DNA from: a virus
Virus record (IMG/VR): IMGVR_UViG_3300018080_000031
Location: 1 to 51,418 of that record
DNA: 51,418 nucleotides
Direction: 5' to 3' (one strand)
Within the stretch, counting starts at the first letter, position 1, and every line of letters starts with the position of its first letter. Positions 7,087 to 15,424 of the stretch are shown piece by piece. The notes beneath the pieces were generated by a model. The model was given only the letters and a program-made list of their open reading frames with translations, had not been told where the DNA came from and did not search any database. A program made the translations under genes and the position numbers.

Positions 7087-7307
7087 TGACCACTAACAAC
7101 ATAGAAATATGTTTCACTAAAGAACAACTTGAGGAAGAATTTAGATTATTTCCTGGATACCCTATTTTCTTCGTCAAGGATACTGATGCAAGTAGGAGAT
7201 TAGTAGAGAAGATGACCAGAAATCTTGATCCTGGGAGAATAATAATGCTAGAACTTGATGAGTACAAAGCACTTAAAATAGAAGCTGTAACAATGAGGTT
7301 ATCATGA
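7086..7307 (+). CDS. Small acidic protein, unknown function (73 aa)
   Basis: ATG 7086 shares a base with the previous stop and has GGAG nine bases upstream. Mixed alpha/beta, acidic, without cysteines (LEEEFRLFPGYPIFFV, RIIMLELDEY). It overlaps the next gene by four bases (ATGA). No family is recognised. Confidence 0.75.
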   Translation: MTTNNIEICFTKEQLEEEFRLFPGYPIFFVKDTDASRRLVEKMTRNLDPGRIIMLELDEYKALKIEAVTMRLS

Positions 7308-7492
7308 AATGTCCTGACTGCGAAACTGTTTGGTTAGATGAAGAGATAATAGACATGGACAAAGCAAAGGATTTGTTTGAAGTAGTTTACAAATGTCCTA
7401 AGTGTAACACTGTGTTCTTCGGTACTATGTACCGAGACTTGGAACAATCAACTGGAAAAATAGACTGTGAAAAATGCGAGGAGAAAAAGTAA
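7304..7492 (+). CDS. Small zinc-ribbon protein (62 aa)
   Basis: Three CxxC pairs, CPDC near residue 3, CPKC near 31 and CEKC near 55, make a zinc-ribbon fold very likely. Start and stop both overlap the neighbours (ATGA and TAATG). Partner or nucleic-acid binding is plausible, but the target is unknown. Confidence 0.8.
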   Translation: MKCPDCETVWLDEEIIDMDKAKDLFEVVYKCPKCNTVFFGTMYRDLEQSTGKIDCEKCEEKK

Positions 7493-7668
7493 TGAATGCA
7501 AAAGATTGGGAAAGCCTAAGAGGTAAACTTATTCATGTAAAGGTATTGAGTGTTGTTCCTCTTGCACCAAGAAGTCACATGATTCAACTTGAAATCGTAG
7601 AAACTGATGATTATGCAGATGTTGAAGTCTTCGAATATGACGAGGAGGGACAGAGAGATGCCTTATGA
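7492..7668 (+). CDS. Small beta-rich protein, unknown function (58 aa)
   Basis: It starts at ATG 7492 behind GAGGAG. The sequence is mostly beta strands (KLIHVKVLSVVPLAP, MIQLEIVETDDYADVEVFEY), like a small barrel. The last 11 bases overlap the start of the Sak4-like gene. Confidence 0.7.
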   Translation: MNAKDWESLRGKLIHVKVLSVVPLAPRSHMIQLEIVETDDYADVEVFEYDEEGQRDAL

Positions 7669-8500
7669 TCCTATGAAAGAACTAAAAAGAGTAACAGACT
7701 ATTACAACAAAGACCCCTTACAAAAGCGCTTCAGTGCAATAGTTACTGGAGAAACTAATGCAGGTAAGACTTATTTATTAAGAAGCGCAAGGTTTCCTAT
7801 CCACATAGATTCATTCGATCCTGGAGGAACAAAGTGCTTAGGTGACTTAATAAGATGTGAAGAAAACCCTAACGGCCAAATCATAGCTGACACGACCTTC
7901 GAGAACGAAGATCCTTTCAATCCATCTGCTTATGCTGAGTGGCAAAAGGTAACTAACTTAAGATTGGAAACAGGCTACTTCAATCTCTTCGGAACCTATT
8001 GCTTAGATGGCTTAACAACCTTTGGCAAAGCAGTAATGAACTTTCAACTTGCATCGAAAGGCCGTGAAGGTGAAGTTCCTCAAATGCGTAAGGACTTCAA
8101 TCCACAAAAGAACTTCATCGAAAATTACATACGAAAACTAATGAACCTATCCTGCGATTTCATCTTGACTGGCCACTTGAAAGAAATCGAGGAATTGCTA
8201 GCTATCGATTCTAGCTCAGGAATAAAACGAAAGGAGGTGAAATATCGTCTTTATGTAACTGGCCAAGCAGTAATAACAATTCCACTTTTATTCGATGAAC
8301 TTTACACTATAATCGGAAAGGGCAATCCGCCCAAGCGAGAGATGCTTATCGACTCTCTCGGTAAATATATAGCTAGGTCAAGACTAAAAAGAAATGGCAA
8401 ACTGGATGCGGTCGAAGAGCCTAATATTAGAAAGTTATTGAAGAAAATTGGCCTAAAATGGGAAGATAAACCAAGGCTTGAAACAAACAAGACCGTTTAA
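7658..8500 (+). CDS. Sak4-like RecA-fold ATPase
   Basis: ATG 7658 follows CGAGGAGGGACAG. The 280-residue protein has a Walker A motif GETNAGKT (31-38) and a likely Walker B strand ending CLDGL, and looks like the phage RecA-like ATPase group (Sak4/AAA_24) that promotes single-strand annealing with a partner SSB. The gene two places downstream encodes a candidate SSB, the usual arrangement. Its final codons AAG ACC GTT TAA lie inside palindrome copy 6, which supplies the stop codon. Confidence 0.85.
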   Translation: MPYDPMKELKRVTDYYNKDPLQKRFSAIVTGETNAGKTYLLRSARFPIHIDSFDPGGTKCLGDLIRCEENPNGQIIADTTFENEDPFNPSAYAEWQKVTNLRLETGYFNLFGTYCLDGLTTFGKAVMNFQLASKGREGEVPQMRKDFNPQKNFIENYIRKLMNLSCDFILTGHLKEIEELLAIDSSSGIKRKEVKYRLYVTGQAVITIPLLFDELYTIIGKGNPPKREMLIDSLGKYIARSRLKRNGKLDAVEEPNIRKLLKKIGLKWEDKPRLETNKTV

Positions 8501-8514
8501 TTATTAAACAATCT
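8490..8514 (+). repeat. Dispersed palindrome copy 6
   Basis: AGACCGTTTAAT / ATTAAACAATCT. The TAA within the left arm is the stop codon of the Sak4-like gene. GGAGG of the next gene follows eight bases later. Confidence 0.95.
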
Positions 8515-8532
8515 AACCAACGGAGGTACTTA

Positions 8533-8928
8533 ATGGAAGAAAAAACCTACCTAATAACTCACGAAAATGGAACTCGTAGGAAGATCACAGTTCCAGCTGA
8601 TTGGAAAGTCACTTTCGGCCCTGCAGCTAAGGGCCTAAAGCATGATGGTACAAGAGGCCTCAAAATCCCCTTGGCCCTTCGCTTCTATGAAAGTGACACA
8701 AAGCAACGAGCCATATTCACTGATGTTGTAAGCTTCAGGGATACTTCTATAAAAATAGAAGAGGAAAAAGTAAGAATCCAAGAAAAAGATGGCTACACTG
8801 AATGTGAAGGTGTCAGACAACGCACTACATTTCAGGCCAAGGTTAGAGAATGGATAAATCCTGATGCAATAGCCGAAACACCTGCTTTACCGTCTGACAC
8901 CAAGATGTTTGATATGGATGAAGAATAA
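8533..8928 (+). CDS. Protein between recombinase and SSB, unknown function (131 aa)
   Basis: GGAGG lies eight bases before the ATG. It is a beta-rich protein (RKITVPADWKVTFGP, LRFYESDTKQRAIFTDVVSF) with a short acidic tail (KMFDMDEE), the kind of tail that SSB-type proteins use to bind partners. Similar-sized proteins often sit between Sak4-like and SSB genes, so an accessory role in recombination or replication is likely. Confidence 0.8.
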   Translation: MEEKTYLITHENGTRRKITVPADWKVTFGPAAKGLKHDGTRGLKIPLALRFYESDTKQRAIFTDVVSFRDTSIKIEEEKVRIQEKDGYTECEGVRQRTTFQAKVREWINPDAIAETPALPSDTKMFDMDEE

Positions 8929-8958
8929 ACACTAACAATTTAAACGGAGGTACTTTTT

Positions 8959-9372
8959 ATGCTAAGTGATTACAGTGATCTGGAACAAGAAATTGCCGAC
9001 GCTCCTGAGCCTAAAGTTCTTAAGGCCGGAACAGAGGTACATGCAAGAATCATCAACGTACGAACTGGAGTCAGCGACAAGAATGACTGTGTCTGGTACA
9101 CACCAGTCTTCGACGTCCCTGACGATCCTATGGTAATCGAGTTCAACGATTTCTTCTGGGATCTTGATCGTGAAAAGCTTGATGAAAAGCAGTTTCAAAG
9201 AAACCTTTTTAAATTCAAGAACTTCGCCACAGCATTTGGCATCGACTTCTCACGTCCCTTCTCTTGGGAAGATGACTTGCCAGGCAAAACCGGCTGGTTG
9301 ATTACTGGAGTTAGGAAAAGTGAGGAGTATGGAGAACAGAACATCGTGAAGAAGTACGTTGTGCCTAAGTAA
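8959..9372 (+). CDS. Putative single-stranded DNA-binding protein (DUF669-like)
   Basis: GGAGG precedes the ATG by nine bases. The 137-residue protein has the outline of the DUF669/SSB-like group: a leading acidic segment (LEQEIADAPEP), an OB-like beta core (HARIINVRTGVS, WYTPVFDVP), an LFKFKNFATAFGID helix and a C-terminal strand with basic end. Its position after the Sak4-like ATPase supports the call. It would coat single-stranded DNA during replication. Confidence 0.8.
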   Translation: MLSDYSDLEQEIADAPEPKVLKAGTEVHARIINVRTGVSDKNDCVWYTPVFDVPDDPMVIEFNDFFWDLDREKLDEKQFQRNLFKFKNFATAFGIDFSRPFSWEDDLPGKTGWLITGVRKSEEYGEQNIVKKYVVPK

Positions 9373-9556
9373 TTAACCAAACCGTACAATTTACAAAACT
9401 TGGAAAAAATTCACTAAACAATTCTCGGCGACTTCATCTGAAGTCTGGGGCATGGGAGCTGGTAATTACTTGTGATTGTCTATTGATTTAGATATTGGAG
9501 CCAGGAGCCAGTGCCGAGATCGTTTAATAATTAAACAATCTAATGAGGAAACGAAG
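9373..9556. promoter_or_regulatory. 184-bp intergenic region, possible regulatory site
   Basis: No convincing gene or consensus promoter. It holds a perfect 7-bp inverted repeat (GACTTCA / TGAAGTC, 9430-9445), a GTAATTAC palindrome at 9461 and palindrome copy 7. It is the longest gap in the replication operon and precedes the ribbon-helix-helix gene, so autoregulation is possible. Confidence 0.4.
9517..9541 (+). repeat. Dispersed palindrome copy 7
   Basis: AGATCGTTTAAT, centre A, right arm ATTAAACAATCT. It is followed directly by GAGG and the ATG at 9557. Confidence 0.95.
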
Positions 9557-9808
9557 ATGACCAACGAAGAATATCGTCCAAAGTTTTCTTTCGAGATCAG
9601 TGAAGAGCTAAAACAACGAGCTAATCGCACACTTGCTGTCTACGGCTTGCGTAAAAGTATCTTCACACCCATTCTTGAAGATGTCTTAGACCTAATCGAG
9701 AAGCACGGCCAGATGTTTGTCGGCGCTATTCTTGATCAAGCTATTAAACCGCACGAAGTGATACCAACTATTGCAAAAGCCGAGAGGAAAGTCAATGGCA
9801 AATCTTGA
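9557..9808 (+). CDS. Probable ribbon-helix-helix DNA-binding protein (83 aa)
   Basis: A beta strand KFSFEIS is followed by helix ELKQRANRTLAVYG, a turn, and helix TPILEDVLDLIEKHG: the strand-helix-helix order and spacing of Arc/CopG-type repressors. The gene begins 16 bases after palindrome copy 7. Such dimeric proteins bind palindromic operators, making it a candidate for recognising the dispersed palindromes and for controlling its own operon. It overlaps the next gene by 14 bases. Confidence 0.7.
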   Translation: MTNEEYRPKFSFEISEELKQRANRTLAVYGLRKSIFTPILEDVLDLIEKHGQMFVGAILDQAIKPHEVIPTIAKAERKVNGKS

Positions 9809-10004
9809 AGATCTAAAAATACCTGCCTTAACAAATATGTCTCAAGACGAGGCAATAGAATACCTACGTCAACTCCGATTATCTCGCCGAGTCCCTGTGA
9901 AGAAACAGTCTAAATCAACTGTTAAAAAGAAAGCAAAAGCTAAAGCTATTCCAAAGGTGAATGCTAAGCAAGCACAGGAACTATTAAAAATACTCGGAGG
10001 ATGA
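9795..10004 (+). CDS. Small protein with Lys-rich tail (69 aa)
   Basis: ATG 9795 follows AGAGGAAAG. The first part is an acidic helix (MSQDEAIEYLRQLRLSRR). The middle is a Lys/Ala/Val-rich basic segment similar to histone-like tails, and a last helix ends in ILGG. Nucleic-acid binding is likely from charge alone. It is often seen as a small hypothetical protein in phages. Confidence 0.75.
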   Translation: MANLEDLKIPALTNMSQDEAIEYLRQLRLSRRVPVKKQSKSTVKKKAKAKAIPKVNAKQAQELLKILGG

Positions 10005-10007
10005 ACT

Positions 10008-10172
10008 ATGAACAATGCACAGAGAGACATAGATAGAACAGTATTAGTTCTTGATGTTACGCTAGAGATGCTTAGATGTATGGAAAGTCTGTCTAATTGG
10101 AGACTATGGATAGCTTTAACGTTCTTAGGCAAAAGATTTTCAAAATCTCTACTGAAACTGAAGGAGCTATAA
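10008..10172 (+). CDS. Small protein with one possible membrane helix (54 aa)
   Basis: It starts three bases after the previous stop, with GGAGG ten bases before the ATG. The N-terminal half is a regular helix, followed by WRLWIALTFLGKRF, which may insert in the membrane or be amphipathic. It ends two bases before the ParB-methyltransferase start. Unknown function. Confidence 0.65.
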   Translation: MNNAQRDIDRTVLVLDVTLEMLRCMESLSNWRLWIALTFLGKRFSKSLLKLKEL

Positions 10173-10174
10173 CT

Positions 10175-11488
10175 ATGAACAACATAGAAGTTGGCAAGGT
10201 AGCTATGATTAACTTAGCTGACATAGAAGTTGGCGAACGAACTAGGCAGGAAATGGGAGACATTGAAGGGCTTGAAGATTCACTTAAGGAAAGTGGATTG
10301 ATCAGCCCTTTAGCAGTCAAAGCATCTGACAATGGCAAGTACTTGCTCTTAGCAGGCGAACGGAGATACATTGTTCTGCGCAAAAACAAAGTTGAAACAA
10401 TCCCTGCTCGCATCTATCCACCTGACATATCTGAGATTGAGATAAAGGTAATTGAGAAGTCCGAAAACTTTTATCGTAAAGATATGGAATACTATGAATA
10501 CGATGCTTTGGTTCTTGAAATACATAAGCTTCAACAATCTATCTACGGTGTCAAGGCGCCAGGGCCTGGTCACTTGGGTCATTCAGTTGAAGACACCGGC
10601 AAGATGATAGGTAAGACAAAGGGACACGTATCATCTGCAATCAAACGAGCTGAAGCACGTGAGGCTTTTCCTGAACTCTTCGACCGTTGCAAGACACAGA
10701 AAGATGCAAGTAACCTAATGCAGAAGATGGACGAGATGGTTGTGAAGGAAGCTTTGGCTAAGAAAATAGAATTAAACAAAGCTAGCAACACAGTCCAACA
10801 GCTGTCCAACTCATTTATCGTCGGAGACTTCTTTGAAAAAGTTAGGGAAATTCCAGATAGTATCATGCACTTGGTTGAAATTGACCCTCCGTATGCTATC
10901 AACTTGCAAGCAGCAAAGAAATCTGAAGGCGAATCACATTACATGAAAGAAAATTACAACGAAGTAGACACACGAGACTATGAATCCTTCATGACTCAGA
11001 CATTTGCTGAGTGCTACCGAGTAATGTCCGATCACTCATGGTTACTATGTTGGTTTGGACCTGAGCCGTGGTTCAATGATATTTACCTAGCATTGCGCTC
11101 AGCTGGGTTTAACACAACTCGTATGTGTGGCATTTGGTCAAAGCCTTCAGGTCAATCTAAACGCCCCGAGATGCATCTAGCTAACTCATATGAAATGTTC
11201 TTCTACGCATGGAAAGGTAGGCCTGCACTCAACCAACCTGGTAGGCGCAACATCTTCGATTTCTCTCCAGTCCCACCGCAACAGAAGACGCATCCAACTG
11301 AACGACCAATCGAGTTGATGAAAGAAATCTACAACACCTTCGCCTTCCCAGGATCTCGTGTGTTAATACCTTTCCTCGGCTCAGGTAATGGCATCTTAGC
11401 TGCGGACGACTTAGGTATGTCAGCAGTTGGTTTCGAACTATCCAAAGCATATAAGGATAGTTTCTTGGTTAAGATATGTAATAAATAG
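10175..11488 (+). CDS. ParB-like domain / helix-turn-helix / N6-adenine (or N4-cytosine) DNA methyltransferase fusion
   Basis: I chose ATG 10175 (GGAG eight bases upstream). Residues 10-90 are a ParB/Srx-type domain with the GERRYIVL box (61-68). Residues 137-160 read as a KorB/ParB-like helix-turn-helix (SVEDTGKMIGKTKGHVSSAI). Residues 230-437 are a beta-class methyltransferase, with DPPY at 237-240 preceding the SAM-binding FLGSGNG at 400-406. Such fusions are known in phages and are usually taken as sequence-specific DNA modification enzymes. Full-consensus palindromes contain GATC in both arms, so the protein could bind and methylate them; this is inference. Palindrome copy 8 starts on the second base of its TAG stop codon. 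Confidence 0.88.
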   Translation: MNNIEVGKVAMINLADIEVGERTRQEMGDIEGLEDSLKESGLISPLAVKASDNGKYLLLAGERRYIVLRKNKVETIPARIYPPDISEIEIKVIEKSENFYRKDMEYYEYDALVLEIHKLQQSIYGVKAPGPGHLGHSVEDTGKMIGKTKGHVSSAIKRAEAREAFPELFDRCKTQKDASNLMQKMDEMVVKEALAKKIELNKASNTVQQLSNSFIVGDFFEKVREIPDSIMHLVEIDPPYAINLQAAKKSEGESHYMKENYNEVDTRDYESFMTQTFAECYRVMSDHSWLLCWFGPEPWFNDIYLALRSAGFNTTRMCGIWSKPSGQSKRPEMHLANSYEMFFYAWKGRPALNQPGRRNIFDFSPVPPQQKTHPTERPIELMKEIYNTFAFPGSRVLIPFLGSGNGILAADDLGMSAVGFELSKAYKDSFLVKICNK

Positions 11489-11511
11489 ACCGTTTAATTA
11501 TTAAACGATCT
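11487..11511 (+). repeat. Dispersed palindrome copy 8
   Basis: AGACCGTTTAAT / ATTAAACGATCT. It overlaps the TAG stop of the methyltransferase fusion and is followed at once by CGAGGAG and the polymerase ATG. Confidence 0.95.
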
Positions 11512-11523
11512 CGAGGAGAAAAG

Positions 11524-14028
11524 ATGAAGCGAACTTATGTCCCACCTTCTGGCAATCGCCAAGCTAAGATAGCCATCTGCGGTGAACAGCCTGGAGTTAT
11601 GGAGATTAGACAAGGCAAACCTTTTGTAGGTCCTGCAGGTCATGGTCTTGATGAATGTTTAAAGATGACACGCATTGCTAGGATTGATCTGTACTTAACA
11701 AATGTCATAAAAGACCTCGATCTACCTCTTGCCAAATACATAGACCTACGAAGCTCTGGCAAATACACTATATCAAAAGAAGGCTATCAATACATAGAGG
11801 AACTCGGCGAAGAACTTAAAAAGCTAAACCCTAATGTAGTGGTAGCCTTCGGCAACATTCCTTTGATTGCACTAACAAATCGAGTGGGAATAACAAAGTG
11901 GCGTGGCAGTGTACTTGAGTCAACTATTGTACCTAACCTAAAAGTAATACCTACCTTCCACCCTGCCACGTTCATCCCACCTAAGTTCAACTTCCTAAAC
12001 AAACCTTTAATATGTGAAGACTTACTGAGGGCTAAAGATGAATCAGAATACAAGGAAATCAGAAGGATACCAAGAAAAGTTATCATCAAACCAAGCTTCA
12101 GACAGTCTATCCAATTTCTTGAATACTGCTATGAAGCTGGAGTTCATGGACAGACTATTGATCTTGACATCGAGGTCATCAATGGGGAGGTCGATTGCAT
12201 ATCACTTGCTTATTCTCCTACGGAATCAATCAGTATCCCATTCATTGATTCGAGGGGTGATTATTTTACTGTTGACCAAGAGCTTGAGATTATGTTACTG
12301 GTTGCGAAGATCTTATCCTCGAACAGATTGGCTAAGCGGGGAGCTAACTTTATATTCGACACTCAGTTCCTATTTCATAAGTACGGTATCGTCCCACGAG
12401 GCAACATACACTGCACACAAATAGCCCAAAAGATTGCCTTCCCAGACTTCAACGCAGGATTAGACTTCGTAACTACAATGCACACAGACATTCCATACTA
12501 TAAACAAGACGGAAAGCAATGGATGAAAAGAGGTATCGGCACCTGGGAACAATGGTGGACTTATAATGGAATGGATACTATAGCAACAGCAGCTTCGCAC
12601 CAAAGTCAGATACAAGAACTAATCAAACAAGACAACTTACACACCTACGAGAGACAACGTAAGTTAATCAAACCACTCATTTACATGGCTGAGCGTGGTA
12701 TTAGAATCGATGTAGATGGAATGGTCAAGTACAAAGCAGTCGAAGAAGCTAAACTATCTCAGCTGGCCGAAGATCTAAATGCCGAAGTCGGTTATGAAAT
12801 AAACTACAACTCACCTATTCAATTAATGCATTATTTCTACACTGAACTAGGCCTAAAACCTTATAAGAAAAAGAATGCAAAAGGCAAGTACGTTGACACA
12901 TCAGACGTCGACGCACTCAAACGCATAGCTAGGCGTGGTTACAAAGCAGCACAAATAATGTTAGACATTCGCAGCCTTAGCAAACGAATCTCAACTTACC
13001 TAAACATAGGAAAGGTAGACAAAGATGGACGCTATCGAAGTTCATATAAACCAGTTGGAGCTGAAACAGGTAGACTCTCTTCAGGTGAAACTATCTTTGG
13101 AACTGGAGGCAATCAACAGAACTGGCCTCACGACTTACTTCGATTCTTTCTTTTTGACGAAGGTTATATTGGATACTCTTTCGACCTCTCTCAGATTGAG
13201 AATAGAATCGTTGCTTATGTCGGCGGAGTCCTCTCGCAAATCAAAGCCTTCGAGGAAGGAATCGACCTCCATCGAATGACCGCTTCAGTTATCTTCAACA
13301 AACCATATGATAAGATCTCAGCTGAAGATGGTTCCTCAACACTCGGCGATGGTAGACAAAGCGAGCGCTTTTGGGGTAAGAAAGGTAACCATGCAACTAA
13401 CTACGACGTAGGTTACAAGACCTTCGCTCTCAAGAATGAAATGACTGAGACCGAAGCCAAGCGCACACTTGAACTAATCCACCGAGGGTATCCACAAATC
13501 AGAGGTGGCTATCACCTCGTAATCCAACAAATGTTGAAGAAGAATAGAATAGTAACAAACCTAATGGGTCGCAATAGATTATTCCTAGGGCCTATCATAC
13601 CTTCTTACCCAAACGTACCTAAAGGTGCTTGCCTTAACACCTACCGTGAAGCTTATGCGCAACTTCCACAATCAACAACTGCCGATAAGATTAACGAACA
13701 AGGAATTGAATTCATCTATTACAACCAAGACCTATTCAAACCTGTTGAACTTCTAACTCAAATCCATGACTCAGTGGTCTTCCAAATACCTTTATCAGTC
13801 CCTTGGAATGAACAAGCTAAGATATTACTTAGAATAAAACGCTCACTTGAGCAACCTCTTTACTGGCACAAACAGGAAATCAAAACACCTGCTGATCTAT
13901 GCATTGGCTATAATATGTGCAAAGAGGATATGGTAGAATTGAAAAGCAAAGAGATACCAAGTAGCATAACATCACTTGCAACCAAACTAGAGGAGGTTTA
14001 CAATGAGCTTAAAACAAAGCATGCTTAA
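11524..14028 (+). CDS. Uracil-DNA glycosylase-like domain fused to family A DNA polymerase
   Basis: The protein has 834 residues. Residues 15-175 resemble family 4/5 uracil-DNA glycosylases (GEQPG at 20-24, GKPFVGPAG, and the HPA motif at 146-148). A 3'-5' exonuclease follows with D215-x-E217, D279 in NFIFDT and Y347/D351 in YNGMD, so proofreading looks intact. The polymerase part has motif A FDLSQIENR (D554), motif B KKGNHATNYDVG (616-632) and motif C QIHDS (D749). In motif B the usual fingers Lys is His, and Tyr627 stands where E. coli Pol I has Phe762; in motif C HDE is HDS. This is the replicative polymerase; the N-terminal domain may sense or remove uracil at the fork. Confidence 0.92.
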   Translation: MKRTYVPPSGNRQAKIAICGEQPGVMEIRQGKPFVGPAGHGLDECLKMTRIARIDLYLTNVIKDLDLPLAKYIDLRSSGKYTISKEGYQYIEELGEELKKLNPNVVVAFGNIPLIALTNRVGITKWRGSVLESTIVPNLKVIPTFHPATFIPPKFNFLNKPLICEDLLRAKDESEYKEIRRIPRKVIIKPSFRQSIQFLEYCYEAGVHGQTIDLDIEVINGEVDCISLAYSPTESISIPFIDSRGDYFTVDQELEIMLLVAKILSSNRLAKRGANFIFDTQFLFHKYGIVPRGNIHCTQIAQKIAFPDFNAGLDFVTTMHTDIPYYKQDGKQWMKRGIGTWEQWWTYNGMDTIATAASHQSQIQELIKQDNLHTYERQRKLIKPLIYMAERGIRIDVDGMVKYKAVEEAKLSQLAEDLNAEVGYEINYNSPIQLMHYFYTELGLKPYKKKNAKGKYVDTSDVDALKRIARRGYKAAQIMLDIRSLSKRISTYLNIGKVDKDGRYRSSYKPVGAETGRLSSGETIFGTGGNQQNWPHDLLRFFLFDEGYIGYSFDLSQIENRIVAYVGGVLSQIKAFEEGIDLHRMTASVIFNKPYDKISAEDGSSTLGDGRQSERFWGKKGNHATNYDVGYKTFALKNEMTETEAKRTLELIHRGYPQIRGGYHLVIQQMLKKNRIVTNLMGRNRLFLGPIIPSYPNVPKGACLNTYREAYAQLPQSTTADKINEQGIEFIYYNQDLFKPVELLTQIHDSVVFQIPLSVPWNEQAKILLRIKRSLEQPLYWHKQEIKTPADLCIGYNMCKEDMVELKSKEIPSSITSLATKLEEVYNELKTKHA

Positions 14029-14191
14029 ATCTTTCGACGCTAAGGCAGTTATTAAGTTCGAAGGTCTTGACAAATCATCTGTTGCATCAGATGTATTCAA
14101 ACTAGTTCAACATTACCTAAACTACAACCTCTCCCACCAAATCATGATAGACACAGTCAACACTACCATCTACATAGGACGAAAGATATAA
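14003..14191 (+). CDS. Small protein, unknown function (62 aa)
   Basis: GAGGAGG lies inside the polymerase gene seven bases before this ATG. Mixed alpha/beta (AKAVIKFEGLD, TVNTTIYIGRKI). It overlaps the polymerase by 26 bases and ends five bases before the helicase, so it belongs to the core replication set. Confidence 0.75.
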   Translation: MSLKQSMLKSFDAKAVIKFEGLDKSSVASDVFKLVQHYLNYNLSHQIMIDTVNTTIYIGRKI

Positions 14192-14195
14192 CAAG

Positions 14196-15410
14196 ATGCC
14201 AAAGCGAGAGCTTCCTGACTGGATCGCAGGGTTCATGGAGTATACTAAAAACTCTGAGCCACCTCCTTTATTCCGCAAGTGGTGTGCCATCTCAACAATC
14301 GCTGCAGCTATGCAAAGGAAGGTACGTGTAGACTGGGGATCAGACTTGATAATGTACCCTAATATGTACATCATCTTAGTAGGCCCTTCCGCAACTGGTA
14401 AGGGTACAGCTATGAACTCAGCCCTTAACATAATTAAAGAAGTCCCTGCAATCAAGATGAGTGCCCAAGCAACTTCACTCCAAGCACTAATCCGCAGACT
14501 AAAGGAAACTAACTTAACCGACATAGACATCGGCACAGGCAATCAACAATACCATAGTTCAATGACAATATTTTCCAAGGAGTTTACCGTATTCTTGGGA
14601 TACCACAATAGAGAACTAATGGCATCTCTATGTGACTGGTATGACTGTGATAGTAGATGGTCTTATGAAACTATTTCAAGAAAGAAAGAAGAGATCATCG
14701 GAGTTTGGGTTAACCTCCTTGGAGGAACAACTCCTGATTCAATACAAAGTTCCCTACCTATAGAGTCAATAGGTGGTGGTCTAACGAGCCGAATCATCTT
14801 TGTCGTTGCAGAGAAGAAAGGTCAACTCGTCGTCTTACCAACTCAGACTCCGGAAGAAGTTGAACTACAATTACTTCTAATCCACGATCTTGAGAGAATA
14901 TCTATGCTCTCGGGCGGTTTTAAGTGGACTGAAAACTTCGCATCCTCCTGGTCTGACTGGTGCTATTACGCTGAAGACCATCCACCTTTCTACGACCCTA
15001 AGTTCGATGGATACATGGGAAGACGTCGATCTCATGTGATGAAACTTTCAATGATCCTAAGTGTATCTCACGGTAGGCACGGACTTGTGTTGACCAAAGA
15101 TGACTTCGATGAAGCTGTTAAACTGATTGAAGAAGTAGAAATCAAAATGCCTTTGGTGTTCAAAGGTGTGGGCAAAAGTGACTCGGCCAGCTCATTGCAT
15201 AAAGCAGTTGCATTCATAGAGAATTCAAAAACTAGCGAAATACCTTTCTACCAATTCGCTCGTTACTTCAGTAATGATATGGATAAGGTAATGATGGATA
15301 GAGTGATCGGCACTTTGGAATCGATGAAGGTGATCAAGTTCTTACATAAACCAGGTGGGGATGATTTAATTAAGATATTGCCTAAAGATGATAATAACGA
15401 GACCGTTTAA
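14196..15410 (+). CDS. DUF3987-type replicative helicase/ATPase
   Basis: The 404-residue protein starts with the typical leader PDWIAGFMEYTKNSEPPPLF and has Walker A GPSATGKGT (63-71). Later segments include the strand VWVNLLGGTTPDSIQ and GGLTSRIIFV, as in the DUF3987 group of phage and plasmid proteins thought to be replicative helicases or primase-helicases. It is the last gene of the rightward operon. Its final codons GAG ACC GTT TAA lie in palindrome copy 9, which provides the stop. Confidence 0.85.
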   Translation: MPKRELPDWIAGFMEYTKNSEPPPLFRKWCAISTIAAAMQRKVRVDWGSDLIMYPNMYIILVGPSATGKGTAMNSALNIIKEVPAIKMSAQATSLQALIRRLKETNLTDIDIGTGNQQYHSSMTIFSKEFTVFLGYHNRELMASLCDWYDCDSRWSYETISRKKEEIIGVWVNLLGGTTPDSIQSSLPIESIGGGLTSRIIFVVAEKKGQLVVLPTQTPEEVELQLLLIHDLERISMLSGGFKWTENFASSWSDWCYYAEDHPPFYDPKFDGYMGRRRSHVMKLSMILSVSHGRHGLVLTKDDFDEAVKLIEEVEIKMPLVFKGVGKSDSASSLHKAVAFIENSKTSEIPFYQFARYFSNDMDKVMMDRVIGTLESMKVIKFLHKPGGDDLIKILPKDDNNETV

Positions 15411-15424
15411 TTATTAAACAATCT
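15400..15424 (+). repeat. Dispersed palindrome copy 9 at the convergence point
   Basis: AGACCGTTTAAT / ATTAAACAATCT. It holds the TAA stop of the rightward helicase gene, and its right end overlaps the TAG stop of the leftward giant gene. Only 12 bases separate the two stops, so no separate terminator fits; a T run follows at 15426-15431. Confidence 0.97.
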
